Source: Gulosibacter massiliensis | GTDB lineage: Bacteria; Actinomycetota; Actinomycetes; Actinomycetales; Microbacteriaceae | NCBI GenBank assembly: GCA_945901035.1 | Contig: CAMDKN010000016.1 | Span: 1-13,378 of the forward strand | Direction of reading: 5' to 3' | DNA: 13,378 nucleotides | In this document: one piece after another, positions 6,324 to 12,834 of the stretch | How the letters are laid out: each line of letters begins with the position of its first letter | Numbering within the stretch: position 1 is the first letter of the stretch | Made by a program: the position numbers and the translations under genes | Notes under the pieces: model-generated | Told to the model about the DNA's origin: nothing | The model's database searches: none | The model's input: the letters and a program-made list of their open reading frames with translations, nothing else

Positions 6324-7076
6324 TCAGAGTTCTTCGCCCTCGATGAAACGAATCACATTGCTGTGGTGTGTGGCCATGACATGGTCCCGCAGGGCGAGCG
6401 CTTCCGCGGTGGATCGTGACGGTGCGTGCGAACCAGCGCCCCAGACCGCGGAACCGAGCGTCGACATCGCAACGCTGGCGGTGAGTTCGACAAGCCGTGG
6501 GTCTCCGAGATACCGAGCCCGATCGAAGTTGTCTTCGGTGAGTTCGATTTCTGTCACGCTACCGGTCTTCACATCGAGAATCAGCTGCGCGAGTCGGCTC
6601 AAGTTCAATTCGAACCCGAGCGTCATTCGCGCGCGGAACAGTTCGTTGAATTCGACCGGGTTTTCGAGAGTCAGATCGGGATAGTTGAGGACGACCATCC
6701 AGCCCGGCCGTTCTAGTGCGAATTGAACCTGGGTGGTCATCCATGCTCGAAGTCGTTCTTGAGGATCATGTGGTGCCTCGGCAACTCCTCGTGCCATGGC
6801 GTCCACGTAAAGGTCGTACACCGTCGACGCCGCCTCGGCGATGAGGCCGCCTCGGGAACCGAAGTAATGGTTGATCATGGCCATCGTATAGCCGAGCTTG
6901 TCAACGACTTCTTTGTGTCGAAATCCCCCGGGACCGAGTGTTCCGAATTCTTCGATTGTCAGATATAGAAACTTTTCCCTGGTAGATGGCTGGGCGATTC
7001 CGCTAATTGCACGCCAGAAGGTTTCATCAAGACTCTCTGCGACGCGAGGGGATGTGCCTGCTTGCGGTCGAGCCAT
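6324..7076 (-). CDS. TetR-family transcriptional regulator
   Basis: A 250-residue regulator beginning MARPQAGTSPRVAESLDETF. The DNA-binding domain lies at about residues 33-80 with HKEVVDKLGYTMAMINHYFG and the GSRGGLIAEA helix. The long C-terminal domain holds LNYPDLTLENPVEFNELFRAR and LDVKTGSVTEIEL. It is a paralog of the TetR protein at 8315-9073: if both start as proposed, the STREKF / GTRERL motif begins at the same residue, and INHYFGSRGGLI matches IPYHFGSRDGLI. Start 7076 is preferred because a -10 box TAAACT lies 7 nt upstream (leaderless) and because of this alignment; in-frame starts at 7115 and 7142 lack ribosome sites. It is divergent from the LAXTG protein at 7224, a likely target. 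Ligand unknown. Confidence 0.88.
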   Translation of the reverse strand: MARPQAGTSPRVAESLDETFWRAISGIAQPSTREKFLYLTIEEFGTLGPGGFRHKEVVDKLGYTMAMINHYFGSRGGLIAEAASTVYDLYVDAMARGVAEAPHDPQERLRAWMTTQVQFALERPGWMVVLNYPDLTLENPVEFNELFRARMTLGFELNLSRLAQLILDVKTGSVTEIELTEDNFDRARYLGDPRLVELTASVAMSTLGSAVWGAGSHAPSRSTAEALALRDHVMATHHSNVIRFIEGEEL

Positions 7077-7083
7077 GCCTGGC

Positions 7084-7089
7084 AGTTTA
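7084..7089 (-). promoter_or_regulatory. -10 box for leaderless TetR transcript
   Basis: TAAACT on the minus strand ends 7 nt before the ATG at 7076. No good -35 box was seen. Confidence 0.45.
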
Positions 7090-7144
7090 TCGCCCTCACG
7101 TGACCTAAACCGCATTCGCGCCGGACGCGCAGAAAAGCACACGT

Positions 7145-7165
7145 AATAATTAACTAAAAATTATT
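7145..7165. promoter_or_regulatory. Candidate TetR operator in AT-rich divergent control region
   Basis: A perfect 7-bp inverted repeat, AATAATT-N7-AATTATT, lies in a very AT-rich island (about 7143-7177) between the divergent TetR gene and the surface-protein gene. Its length suits a TetR dimer, but AT-rich DNA gives such symmetry easily, so support is moderate. Confidence 0.4.
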
Positions 7166-7210
7166 TAAAAAATGATAGTGTCGCGTTAAGTACTCCCCAC
7201 CCCAACTTCT

Positions 7211-7216
7211 AAGGAG
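7211..7216 (+). promoter_or_regulatory. Ribosome binding site of surface-protein gene
   Basis: AAGGAG lies 7 nt before the ATG at 7224 and fixes that start. This gene has a clear leader, unlike the divergent TetR gene. Confidence 0.7.
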
Positions 7217-7223
7217 AAACACA

Positions 7224-8234
7224 ATGTCAGTCAATCGTATTCTCGCCGCCGCGGCGCTCGCAATGACAGGCTTATTGTTCACGCCTGCCGCGGCGAATGC
7301 TGCCGCCCCCTGGTCAACCGATTACTATAGCGACAATTACCTTTGGATATCCAGCAATGGCCTTGATTTTTACAATACAACCGATGAGGTCGACACCTTC
7401 GCGTCGCAGTTTTACAAGTCTGGGCTATTGAGACTTAGCGATGGAGCTGCGTCCGAGGAATCATCCGGGGGCTGGTGCACCGACCCGATCACCCCCGGAA
7501 CCGTTCAGGTTGTGGGCGCTGACACGATTATCACCTGCGCCCCCCACACAATTGGCGTTGGACAGTCGGGTGCCGGTTTGACCGGCACCGTCGAAATTCG
7601 AATCCTGCACGATATCGACGTCATGCGGTTGTTCTTCACGGTGGAGAATTCGACGGGATCCGACATCACCGTTCCCGTGGTTTATTCGAACGTCCAATGG
7701 GAAGACACGGCCGACAACGGCGTCTCGTCGAGTGGAGCGTCGGGTGATGGGACGAGTGAATTTACTCTGGGCTCTGAAGACACCTGGGTGATTACCACGG
7801 ACGACTCAGGTAACATGCCATCGGCTGTTGTTTGGGCCGCCGCGGGTGACACAACCTTCACGGTTTCCGGCGACTCGGGTGATATCGACATCCGAGTGGC
7901 GGAGGCGACGACGTTCGAGGCTGGCGCGTCACGGTATTACGCCAATTTCTTGCAGATGGAAACGCCCACTGCGCAAACAGACACAGCGATGAATGCGGCT
8001 ATCGCTGACCTTGCTGATTCTCTCGCGACGCGATACACGGCTCTCACCGCGGAGTTGTCGGTCGGCATGCCCGCCGGAATCGACGTCGAGGGCTGGACTT
8101 CATCGTCGCCTGACTCCGAACCTTTGGCTAAAACCGGGTCCGACGGCGCGGTCCTGGCGGGAAGTGCGGTCCTCGCCGCGCTGCTTGCAACACTGGCCGT
8201 GGTCGCACGGAAAACTCGACGCCAGCGTTCCTAA
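7224..8234 (+). CDS. Secreted, sortase-anchored surface protein of unknown function
   Basis: A 336-residue exported protein. The signal peptide covers about residues 1-26 (MSVNRILAAAALAMTGLLFT, cleavage near ANA-AAP). The mature part is acidic and rich in Thr, Ser, Asp and Gly, with beta-strand-like segments; two cysteines (WCTDP and ITCAP, about residues 88 and 109) could form a disulfide. The C-terminus has LAKTG at 301-305, a hydrophobic segment and the tail RKTRRQRS, a LAXTG sorting signal expected to be cut between Thr and Gly by a class E sortase (family knowledge; no sortase gene here). The ectodomain matches no family I recognise. TetR paralogs lie on both sides: one divergent (6324-7076), one convergent (8315-9073). 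A terminator-like hairpin follows at 8250-8275. Confidence 0.85.
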   Translation: MSVNRILAAAALAMTGLLFTPAAANAAAPWSTDYYSDNYLWISSNGLDFYNTTDEVDTFASQFYKSGLLRLSDGAASEESSGGWCTDPITPGTVQVVGADTIITCAPHTIGVGQSGAGLTGTVEIRILHDIDVMRLFFTVENSTGSDITVPVVYSNVQWEDTADNGVSSSGASGDGTSEFTLGSEDTWVITTDDSGNMPSAVVWAAAGDTTFTVSGDSGDIDIRVAEATTFEAGASRYYANFLQMETPTAQTDTAMNAAIADLADSLATRYTALTAELSVGMPAGIDVEGWTSSSPDSEPLAKTGSDGAVLAGSAVLAALLATLAVVARKTRRQRS

Positions 8235-8249
8235 TTGCAACACGTGAGG

Positions 8250-8275
8250 GGGTCGGGGTAAAGCTCCGGCCCTTT
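8250..8275 (+). terminator. Terminator of surface-protein gene
   Basis: GGGTCGGGG (8250-8258) pairs with CTCCGGCCC (8264-8272) through nine pairs, two of them G-U, around the loop TAAAG, followed by TTT. It begins 16 nt after the stop codon at 8234. Confidence 0.6.
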
Positions 8276-8289
8276 CGCTGTGTATAAAT

Positions 8290-8307
8290 CCTTCGACGGC
8301 GCGAAGG
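8290..8307 (-). terminator. Possible terminator of the TetR gene at 8315-9073
   Basis: A perfect 6-bp stem CCTTCG/CGAAGG with a 6-nt loop lies just past the minus-strand stop and is followed on that strand by ATTTATA rather than a clean U-run. Weak but well placed. Confidence 0.4.
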
Positions 8308-8314
8308 AGCCTAG

Positions 8315-9073
8315 TCAACGACCTTTGGCCGTGATAATGATCTCGTCGATGTGATTCTTGATGGTGAAGTTCACGGCGATTTTGGGGACATCGAGCGTCC
8401 AGAAACTTTTTGTCGGCAGGTGCGAACCGCTCACCCACATCTGAATACCGTGCGCCGCCCACGAGATGCTGGTGGCCGCCAAGAACTCGGTGGCGTTGAT
8501 CACTGCCTTGTCAATCGAGGGGTAGGTGTGTTCGTCATAGTCGAATGGATTCGTGGAACCGGTCCGGATGTCGACAACAAGATCCGTTAGTATCGCCAGG
8601 TGGTACTCCAGGTTTCGACGCATTTCATCACCGTATGTCTCGTCCAATTGAATGCGGACGGGTTCGGACAGAATCGGATATTGAACCAGAAGCGCGACCG
8701 GACCCATCCGCATCGCCCACTCGATCTCGGCGTTGAGGTAGGCCCGAAGTCGCTTTTCACCGGTGCCTTTGGTGCGGCGAATTGTGCTGATTCCACAGCG
8801 TGACCAATCCCGAAAGGCCCAAATCGTTGCCTCGGTGATGAGGCCGTCACGGCTACCGAAGTGGTACGGAATCATCGACTGCTTGACCTGCAACCGATCA
8901 CACACGATTCGCGCGTTGAAATCAGACGGTCCTGATTTGACCATTTCGTCGATGGCGAGAAGAATGAGCCGTTCGCGCGTCCCGATGTCGTTCCCCATCA
9001 ATTCCTTCACTCCGTTGAGTGCGGGCGAGAGGTGAAGTTCGGGCACGGGGGCATCGAGGCGGGGGCGAGGCAC
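8315..9073 (-). CDS. TetR-family transcriptional regulator
   Basis: A 252-residue regulator read from the GTG at 9073. The DNA-binding domain has ARIVCDRLQVKQSMIPYHFG followed by GSRDGLITEA, and the C-terminal half has LVQYPILSEPVRIQLDETYG, LVVDIRTGSTNPFDYDE and MWVSGSH. It is paralogous to the TetR at 6324-7076 over its whole length; that alignment puts both starts in register, and the -10 box TATGCT lies 6 nt before this GTG, so a leaderless start fits. An ATG at 8998 with AAGGA 4 nt upstream gives a shorter 227-residue version and is the main alternative; a GTG at 9133 would lie upstream of the promoter. A 23-bp inverted repeat (9088-9110) next to the -10 box suggests autoregulation. It is convergent with the LAXTG protein gene. 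Confidence 0.85.
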   Translation of the reverse strand: MPRPRLDAPVPELHLSPALNGVKELMGNDIGTRERLILLAIDEMVKSGPSDFNARIVCDRLQVKQSMIPYHFGSRDGLITEATIWAFRDWSRCGISTIRRTKGTGEKRLRAYLNAEIEWAMRMGPVALLVQYPILSEPVRIQLDETYGDEMRRNLEYHLAILTDLVVDIRTGSTNPFDYDEHTYPSIDKAVINATEFLAATSISWAAHGIQMWVSGSHLPTKSFWTLDVPKIAVNFTIKNHIDEIIITAKGR

Positions 9074-9079
9074 TCCGTG

Positions 9080-9085
9080 AGCATA
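9080..9085 (-). promoter_or_regulatory. -10 box for leaderless TetR transcript
   Basis: TATGCT on the minus strand ends 6 nt before the GTG at 9073. The candidate operator 9088-9110 begins 2 nt further upstream, covering the spacer and -35 position. Confidence 0.45.
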
Positions 9086-9087
9086 GC

Positions 9088-9110
9088 AACCAATCCGTAC
9101 TAAATTGGTT
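9088..9110. promoter_or_regulatory. Candidate autoregulatory TetR operator
   Basis: AACCAAT (9088-9094) and ATTGGTT (9104-9110) are perfect 7-bp inverted arms with a 9-nt centre. They occupy the spacer/-35 region of the promoter of the TetR gene starting at 9073, the usual place for an autorepressing operator. Confidence 0.55.
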
Positions 9111-9134
9111 AGCACTTCAGTTTTTAGTTGCACC

Positions 9135-9174
9135 CACGCGAATGCCCGAACTACACGGTCCGGGCATTCGCGTG
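9135..9174 (-). terminator. Large hairpin ending the sigma-factor operon
   Basis: A perfect 14-bp stem (CACGCGAATGCCCG at 9135-9148, complement at 9161-9174) with a 12-nt loop lies 14 nt after the stop of the membrane-protein gene. No U-run follows on the minus strand; such U-poor hairpins are common terminators in high-GC actinobacteria. Confidence 0.65.
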
Positions 9175-9188
9175 AAACGGTGCGTCGA

Positions 9189-10646
9189 TTAGTCGGTCGG
9201 CATGACGTCGATGGGCATGACGTCCATGGGTTCGGGAAGTTCGATAACGCCCTCGACCAACGTGATGACGGTCTGCCACCACATGTCCACTCCGGTTAAG
9301 GCGACACCGGGGACAAGCCACACCGTGCCCGACTGATCCCACACCATCAGTAGCGCGGGTTTGGCGGAATCGATGGTGACCGTCTGGACCTCGAGTTCGG
9401 GCTCGCTGGGAAGCGGCATCGGTTCGACGGTCGGTTCGACGGTCGGTTCGACTCCGGGCTCTTCGGTCGGTTCGACACTCGGTTCTTCGCCGGGTTCGGC
9501 CGATTCGGTCGGTACCGGCTCGGTCGGGGTTTCGGATTCGGACGGAACGGGCTCTGTGTCGGTCGTTTCTGAAGGGTCAACCGTGTCGCCTTCCGCCGCG
9601 GAGACCGAGTCGTATTGCGCTCCGCTCGAGCGAACCATCGGCGAACCGTTGTACAAGCCACTCGGGCCTGACCCGTACCAACGCCAGTCCGACAATCGAT
9701 CGACCGCGGCGGCGTCCGAGATCGTGTCGTACTCTCCGACATCAACCACCGAGACGGAATGCCCTTGAGCCCACGAGATTTCCCCGTTACCCGACCACGA
9801 GATGGACCATTCGACCGCGGTCGGCTGACCGTCAACGACGAGCGAAACGCTGGCGAAGGAAGACCATTCATCGACCGAGACAACGATGTCTGATTCGGTA
9901 AAGGACACGTCCATTGCGGTGAAGAAATCAGCGGCCAGGGCGCGGGTTTCCGATTCGTCGGGGTTTTTCCCGGTCACGGCGGGTTCATATTCGAGACACT
10001 CTATGTACGCGTCGGACCCCTTTCCGACCTTTCTCTCCGCAAGGCATTCTTGCTCTGGATAGGCGGCAGGATTCGAGTACCACCACGAACCGGTACCGGA
10101 CCAGCTCACGCTAACCCCGGGGGACATTCCGTCTTCCGAGCCCACGAAATACGCGGGGTAGGCGGCGTCAAAATACTGCGATCGCTCGACGGGTCCGGCC
10201 ACGCCAAAGTGTGCCGCTGCAGAAAGCGCCACCGACTCGGGACTTCCGGCCAGTTCGAGGCGATAGACGTGTCCGCGTCCGCCCGTCGTCGCCAGAGACT
10301 CCCCTGCGATGTACTCGTAGGACACGTACGGCATCGACATCATTTTCGCGTCACCCGTTGATTCGGCGGCGGACATCGATGCGGGATTCGTCCCTTCCGC
10401 CAGTTGGATGAGTGGCCCACCCACACCGGACAGGGAAGTCGAGAGCACGACGGTTGCGGCCGCTGCGGCAGCGACACCACCGCCGAGCGAGCGACGTGCG
10501 CCGGTCGAGGTCGTCAGCCACCAATCGCGAAGGGGATTGCCGGTGGCGGATCCGTCGGGGGCTTGGGCAGTTCCCGAAAACGTCTTTCCCGAAGCGGGGT
10601 CGGACGAGCGAAGGCGGTCGTCCAGATTGTCGTGTTGTGTGTTCAT
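9189..10646 (-). CDS. Single-pass membrane protein, putative anti-sigma factor or sensor
   Basis: A 485-residue protein directly downstream of an ECF sigma gene. The N-terminal 50 or so residues (MNTQHDNLDDRLRSSDPASG) are polar and likely cytoplasmic. One membrane segment lies at about 55-76 (LGGGVAAAAAATVVLSTSLS). A large outside domain follows with many Trp/Tyr/Ser (VSVSWSGTGSWWYSNP) and cysteines near ECLAERK and YIECLEYEP. Then come a Pro/Glu/Thr/Ser-rich linker with EPTVEPTVEP repeats and a short C-terminal domain (LLMVWDQSGTVWLVPGVAL). No zinc anti-sigma motif (HxxxCxxC) was seen, so anti-sigma function rests on operon position and topology. A GTG at 10682 overlaps the sigma stop by 4 nt and would add 12 residues; the ATG at 10646 was preferred because DDRLRSSDPA resembles usual starts of such proteins. 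Its role as an envelope-stress sensor is inference. Confidence 0.8.
   Translation of the reverse strand: MNTQHDNLDDRLRSSDPASGKTFSGTAQAPDGSATGNPLRDWWLTTSTGARRSLGGGVAAAAAATVVLSTSLSGVGGPLIQLAEGTNPASMSAAESTGDAKMMSMPYVSYEYIAGESLATTGGRGHVYRLELAGSPESVALSAAAHFGVAGPVERSQYFDAAYPAYFVGSEDGMSPGVSVSWSGTGSWWYSNPAAYPEQECLAERKVGKGSDAYIECLEYEPAVTGKNPDESETRALAADFFTAMDVSFTESDIVVSVDEWSSFASVSLVVDGQPTAVEWSISWSGNGEISWAQGHSVSVVDVGEYDTISDAAAVDRLSDWRWYGSGPSGLYNGSPMVRSSGAQYDSVSAAEGDTVDPSETTDTEPVPSESETPTEPVPTESAEPGEEPSVEPTEEPGVEPTVEPTVEPMPLPSEPELEVQTVTIDSAKPALLMVWDQSGTVWLVPGVALTGVDMWWQTVITLVEGVIELPEPMDVMPIDVMPTD
9411..9546 (-). repeat. Repetitive Pro/Glu/Thr/Ser linker coding region
   Basis: Short near-identical units (minus-strand sense CCGACCGTCGAA, encoding PTVE) are repeated within the gene of the membrane protein, giving EPTVEPTVEP and similar runs. 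Such linkers often span the cell wall; the tract is prone to length change. Confidence 0.6.
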
Positions 10647-10678
10647 GCTGTGTTTATGTCCCCTGATGTCGAAATCTG

Positions 10679-11158
10679 TCACGACGCGTTGTCGAGGGCT
10701 GCGCGCAATTGGGTTCGAGCGCGCGCGAGCCGGACGGACACCGCGTTCGCGGTAATCCCGAGAGAGGCCGCCACCTCGGTGACACTGAGCCCATCGATCG
10801 CGGTCAGCGCCAAAACTTCACGAGCTGTTGTCGAGAGTTCATCCCACGCGGCCGCCAGCGAGATGTCGGCGACAGCCAGTGTCTCGGCGGACGGCGCTGT
10901 GTCCGGGGCGAAAAGGGTCGCCAGCAAACGCGACGCACGAGCGTTCTTGCGGCGGTGATTGGCAACGAGGTTGGTCGCGACGCGGTACAGCCACGGGAGT
11001 TCCTCGCCCACGGTCACGGTCGAGCCCTTCCGCCACGCGACGCCGAACACCTCGGAGGCAAGGTCGTCCACATCGTTCGCCTCGACGCGTCGATAGAGGA
11101 ACTTCGTTATGGGGACGCGGTGTTGGTGGAAACGCGTGGAAAATTCGTCAGGGGACAA
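10679..11158 (-). CDS. ECF-type RNA polymerase sigma factor
   Basis: A 159-residue sigma-70-family protein of ECF size. Region 2 covers about residues 5-70: YRRVEANDVDDLASEVFGVAW for the core-binding and -10 recognition part, then LPWLYRVATNLVANHRRKNA. A short linker precedes region 4 at about 103-155, with LSTTAREVLALTAIDGLSVT and the helix-turn-helix EVAASLGITANAVSVRLARA, which reads the -35 element. The start is a TTG at 11158 with AAAGGAG 5 nt upstream, a strong ribosome site despite the rare start. The stop overlaps a possible GTG of the downstream membrane-protein gene by 4 nt, indicating one operon and translational coupling. ECF sigma factors are commonly held inactive by a membrane partner encoded next to them; that partner would be the 9189-10646 product (inference). 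The regulon is unknown. Confidence 0.92.
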   Translation of the reverse strand: MSPDEFSTRFHQHRVPITKFLYRRVEANDVDDLASEVFGVAWRKGSTVTVGEELPWLYRVATNLVANHRRKNARASRLLATLFAPDTAPSAETLAVADISLAAAWDELSTTAREVLALTAIDGLSVTEVAASLGITANAVSVRLARARTQLRAALDNAS

Positions 11159-11289
11159 CAGATCTCCTTTGTGCTTAACCCGATAATGTCACCAACCACG
11201 CAAATCTTTCCAAATTTCTCTCCACACAAACCGAGTGCCGGTGCCGAGGTGCGGGCCGAGTCACGCGGTCGAGCCGCCATCTGCCTCGA

Positions 11290-11295
11290 TAAACT
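11290..11295 (+). promoter_or_regulatory. -10 box for leaderless exporter transcript
   Basis: TAAACT ends 6 nt before the GTG at 11302. A purine stretch AAGGG lies in the gap and could also act as a very close ribosome site. Confidence 0.45.
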
Positions 11296-11301
11296 CAAGG
11301 G

Positions 11302-11931
11302 GTGATCCCTGTTGAGAACATCCTCACCTTCATCGCCTTTGCGCTGGTGATCATCGCGATTCCCGGGCCGTCCGTCATGTTCGCCATTTCCCGGGCGCTC
11401 GTCCTCGGTCGCCGTGGGGCGATCCTGACCGTCGTGGGTAACGGCATCGGTGTTTTCGTTCAGGCGCTCGCCGTGTCCGTCGGGCTCGGGGTGATCATCG
11501 AATCAAACGATGTGCTCCTGACGGTCATCCGATTAGCGGGTGCTGCGTTCCTCATCTATCTCGGCGTCACGGCTATTCGAAATCGGCGGGCCGGCCTCGA
11601 TCTGAGCGCGCCGGCCATCGTCCCGACCAGCCGACACCTGTTGCGCGAGTCCATCATCGTCGGGCTGTCCAACCCGAAGACCATCGTGTTTTTCTCCGCG
11701 GCATTCCCCCAGTTTGTCGTGTCGAACGGAACACCGATCGTGGTTCAGATGCTTCTGTTGAGCGTCATCTTCGTGGTGTTTGGGATTTCGGGGGACGCGA
11801 TCTATGCCCTGTCTGCCGGCGCTGCTCGGGATTGGTTTGCCAAATCGCCGGGCCGGGTGATCGCGATGCGGACCATCGGCGGACTCGCCATGCTCACGCT
11901 CGGAATCGTGACCGCGCTCCTTCCTGAATGA
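11302..11931 (+). CDS. LysE/RhtB-family amino-acid exporter
   Basis: A 209-residue inner-membrane protein of the usual size for this family, which exports amino acids or their derivatives using the proton gradient. About six membrane segments are visible. The conserved N-terminal motif is present as IIAIPGPSVMFAISRALVLGRRGAI (IPGP, then the G-R-x-G loop), and the mid-protein motif VGLSNPKTIVFFSAAFPQFV is the family's typical NPK-FF-PQF stretch. The substrate cannot be decided from sequence. The GTG at 11302 is preceded by a -10 box at 6 nt (leaderless). The gene is divergent from the sigma-factor operon, with 143 bp between starts, and no functional link is apparent. Confidence 0.92.
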   Translation: MIPVENILTFIAFALVIIAIPGPSVMFAISRALVLGRRGAILTVVGNGIGVFVQALAVSVGLGVIIESNDVLLTVIRLAGAAFLIYLGVTAIRNRRAGLDLSAPAIVPTSRHLLRESIIVGLSNPKTIVFFSAAFPQFVVSNGTPIVVQMLLLSVIFVVFGISGDAIYALSAGAARDWFAKSPGRVIAMRTIGGLAMLTLGIVTALLPE

Positions 11932-12017
11932 GTGGACATCCCGACGATTCGAGACAATTCCGAGTAAACTGAGAACGCCGAGCAACACCGTCGGCACTCG
12001 CATTCGTTCAAACACGT

Positions 12018-12030
12018 AAGGATGTTCCTT
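12018..12030 (+). promoter_or_regulatory. Ribosome site within a small hairpin
   Basis: AAGGA (12018-12022) is the only Shine-Dalgarno-like sequence before the ATG at 12033 and can pair with TCCTT (12026-12030) around a TGT loop. The 5-bp hairpin could lower ribosome access; it is small and may be marginal in stability. Confidence 0.4.
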
Positions 12031-12032
12031 CC

Positions 12033-12377
12033 ATGAGTTTCTTCAACAAGCTTTCCAAGATGTTGTCGCGCGCCGACAAGAAGGCCGATCAACTGGCCGA
12101 CCAGGCCCGCGACCTCGCCGCTGACGCGGCGAAGCGTGCCGGCGATTTCGCCGAGGACGCGTCGCGCGAAGTCAACAAATTCGCAGCCGACGCCAAGCGC
12201 GAAGGCGCCAAGGTTGTCAAGTCCGCGACCAAAACCGCCAAGGCCGTGAGCAAGGATGTCAAGAGCAAGGCCTCCGCAGCAGCCAAAACCGCTGAGGCCC
12301 GCGCAATCAAAGCGGCAAAGACCATTGCCACCGAGGCCAAGGTTGGCGGCAAGACCGTGAAGTCGAGCGCAAACTAG
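12033..12377 (+). CDS. Ala/Lys-rich basic helical protein ending at an in-frame TAG
   Basis: A 114-residue protein beginning MSFFNKLSKMLSRADKKADQ and then consisting almost wholly of Ala, Lys, Asp, Glu and Thr in helix-forming, heptad-like order (AAKRAGDFAEDASREVNKFA), becoming strongly basic towards the end (ATKTAKAVSKDVKSKASAAA). It resembles histone H1-like or late-embryogenesis-like low-complexity proteins; binding to nucleic acid or envelope is possible but unproven. The frame meets TAG at 12375-12377 and then stays open to TAG at 12519-12521, encoding a Rho-N-like domain (see next entry). The gene may really be 162 codons long with a nonsense change, readthrough or sequence error. AAGGA lies 10 nt before the start within a small hairpin, and a terminator follows the second stop, not the first. 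Confidence 0.8.
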   Translation: MSFFNKLSKMLSRADKKADQLADQARDLAADAAKRAGDFAEDASREVNKFAADAKREGAKVVKSATKTAKAVSKDVKSKASAAAKTAEARAIKAAKTIATEAKVGGKTVKSSAN

Positions 12378-12521
12378 GTTGCCGCTGGCGTCAAGGAAGC
12401 CCTCACCGGCGCACCGGACGCGACGTGGTCGGTCGCTCAGCTTCGGGCAGAAGCAAAGAACCGCGGAGTTGCCGGTTACTCGACGATGTCCAAGCCTCAG
12501 TTGCTCAAGGCGCTGAAGTAG
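12378..12521 (+). pseudogene. In-frame continuation after TAG: Rho-N-like C-terminal domain
   Basis: Directly after the TAG at 12375-12377 the same frame reads VAAGVKEALTGAPDATW and then SVAQLRAEAKNRGVAGYSTM followed by SKPQLLKALK and a stop. The pattern (V-x-x-L-R-x-x-A-K-x-R-G-V-x-G-Y-S, then K-x-x-L-L-x-A-L) is that of small Rho N-terminal/SAP-like nucleic-acid-binding domains, which often end Ala/Lys-rich actinobacterial proteins. No ATG, GTG or TTG start stands before the domain in this frame, so it cannot be an ordinary separate gene. Either the upstream gene carries a nonsense mutation or sequence error, or the TAG is read through. Confidence 0.65.
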
Positions 12522-12537
12522 AAATCGTTGTTACGCG

Positions 12538-12561
12538 AAAGCCGGCCTTCGGGTCGGCTTT
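12538..12561 (+). terminator. Rho-independent terminator
   Basis: AAAGCCGGCC (12538-12547) pairs with GGTCGGCTTT (12552-12561) over ten pairs (one G-U) around the stable loop TTCG, followed by a short T-rich run (CGTCGTTTT). It starts 16 nt after the second TAG (12521), so the transcript includes the Rho-N-like continuation. It may also end the convergent gene at 12577-12762. Confidence 0.8.
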
Positions 12562-12576
12562 CGTCGTTTTCGGGCG

Positions 12577-12762
12577 CTAATCCTCGGTGCTGTCCCGATC
12601 GACGTCATTGACCGTTGCGATGATCGCGATGAGGCTGAGCACCCACGACGCCCACAGTAACACCAGCTTCCAATCGCGTTTTCCCGTCATAGTGGCCTTC
12701 ACCAGGCCGAAACCGGAAAACAGTGCACTGAGGAAACCGCCGTTCGTCAGCAACTTTTTCAT
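12577..12762 (-). CDS. Small membrane protein of unknown function
   Basis: A 61-residue protein beginning MKKLLTNGGFLSALFSGFGL. One clear membrane segment lies at about residues 32-50 (KLVLLWASWVLSLIAIIAT), with a weaker hydrophobic stretch at 10-21, and the tail NDVDRDSTED is acidic. GGAGG lies 7 nt before the ATG at 12762, a strong ribosome site that separates this gene from the longer open frame around it, which is antisense to ilvD. No family was recognised. It is divergent from ilvD with 72 bp between start codons and convergent with the Ala/Lys-rich gene. Confidence 0.75.
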   Translation of the reverse strand: MKKLLTNGGFLSALFSGFGLVKATMTGKRDWKLVLLWASWVLSLIAIIATVNDVDRDSTED

Positions 12763-12822
12763 GACACTCCCTCCGCATTCAACGATAGTCCCGTTCGCTT
12801 TTCCTGCTTCCCCGTAACTTCG

Positions 12823-12828
12823 TAGGAT
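12823..12828 (+). promoter_or_regulatory. -10 box for leaderless ilvD transcript
   Basis: TAGGAT ends 6 nt before the ATG at 12835. The AGGGGT in the gap may alternatively act as a ribosome site. No attenuator or leader peptide fits in the 72-bp gap. Confidence 0.4.
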
Positions 12829-12834
12829 AGGGGT

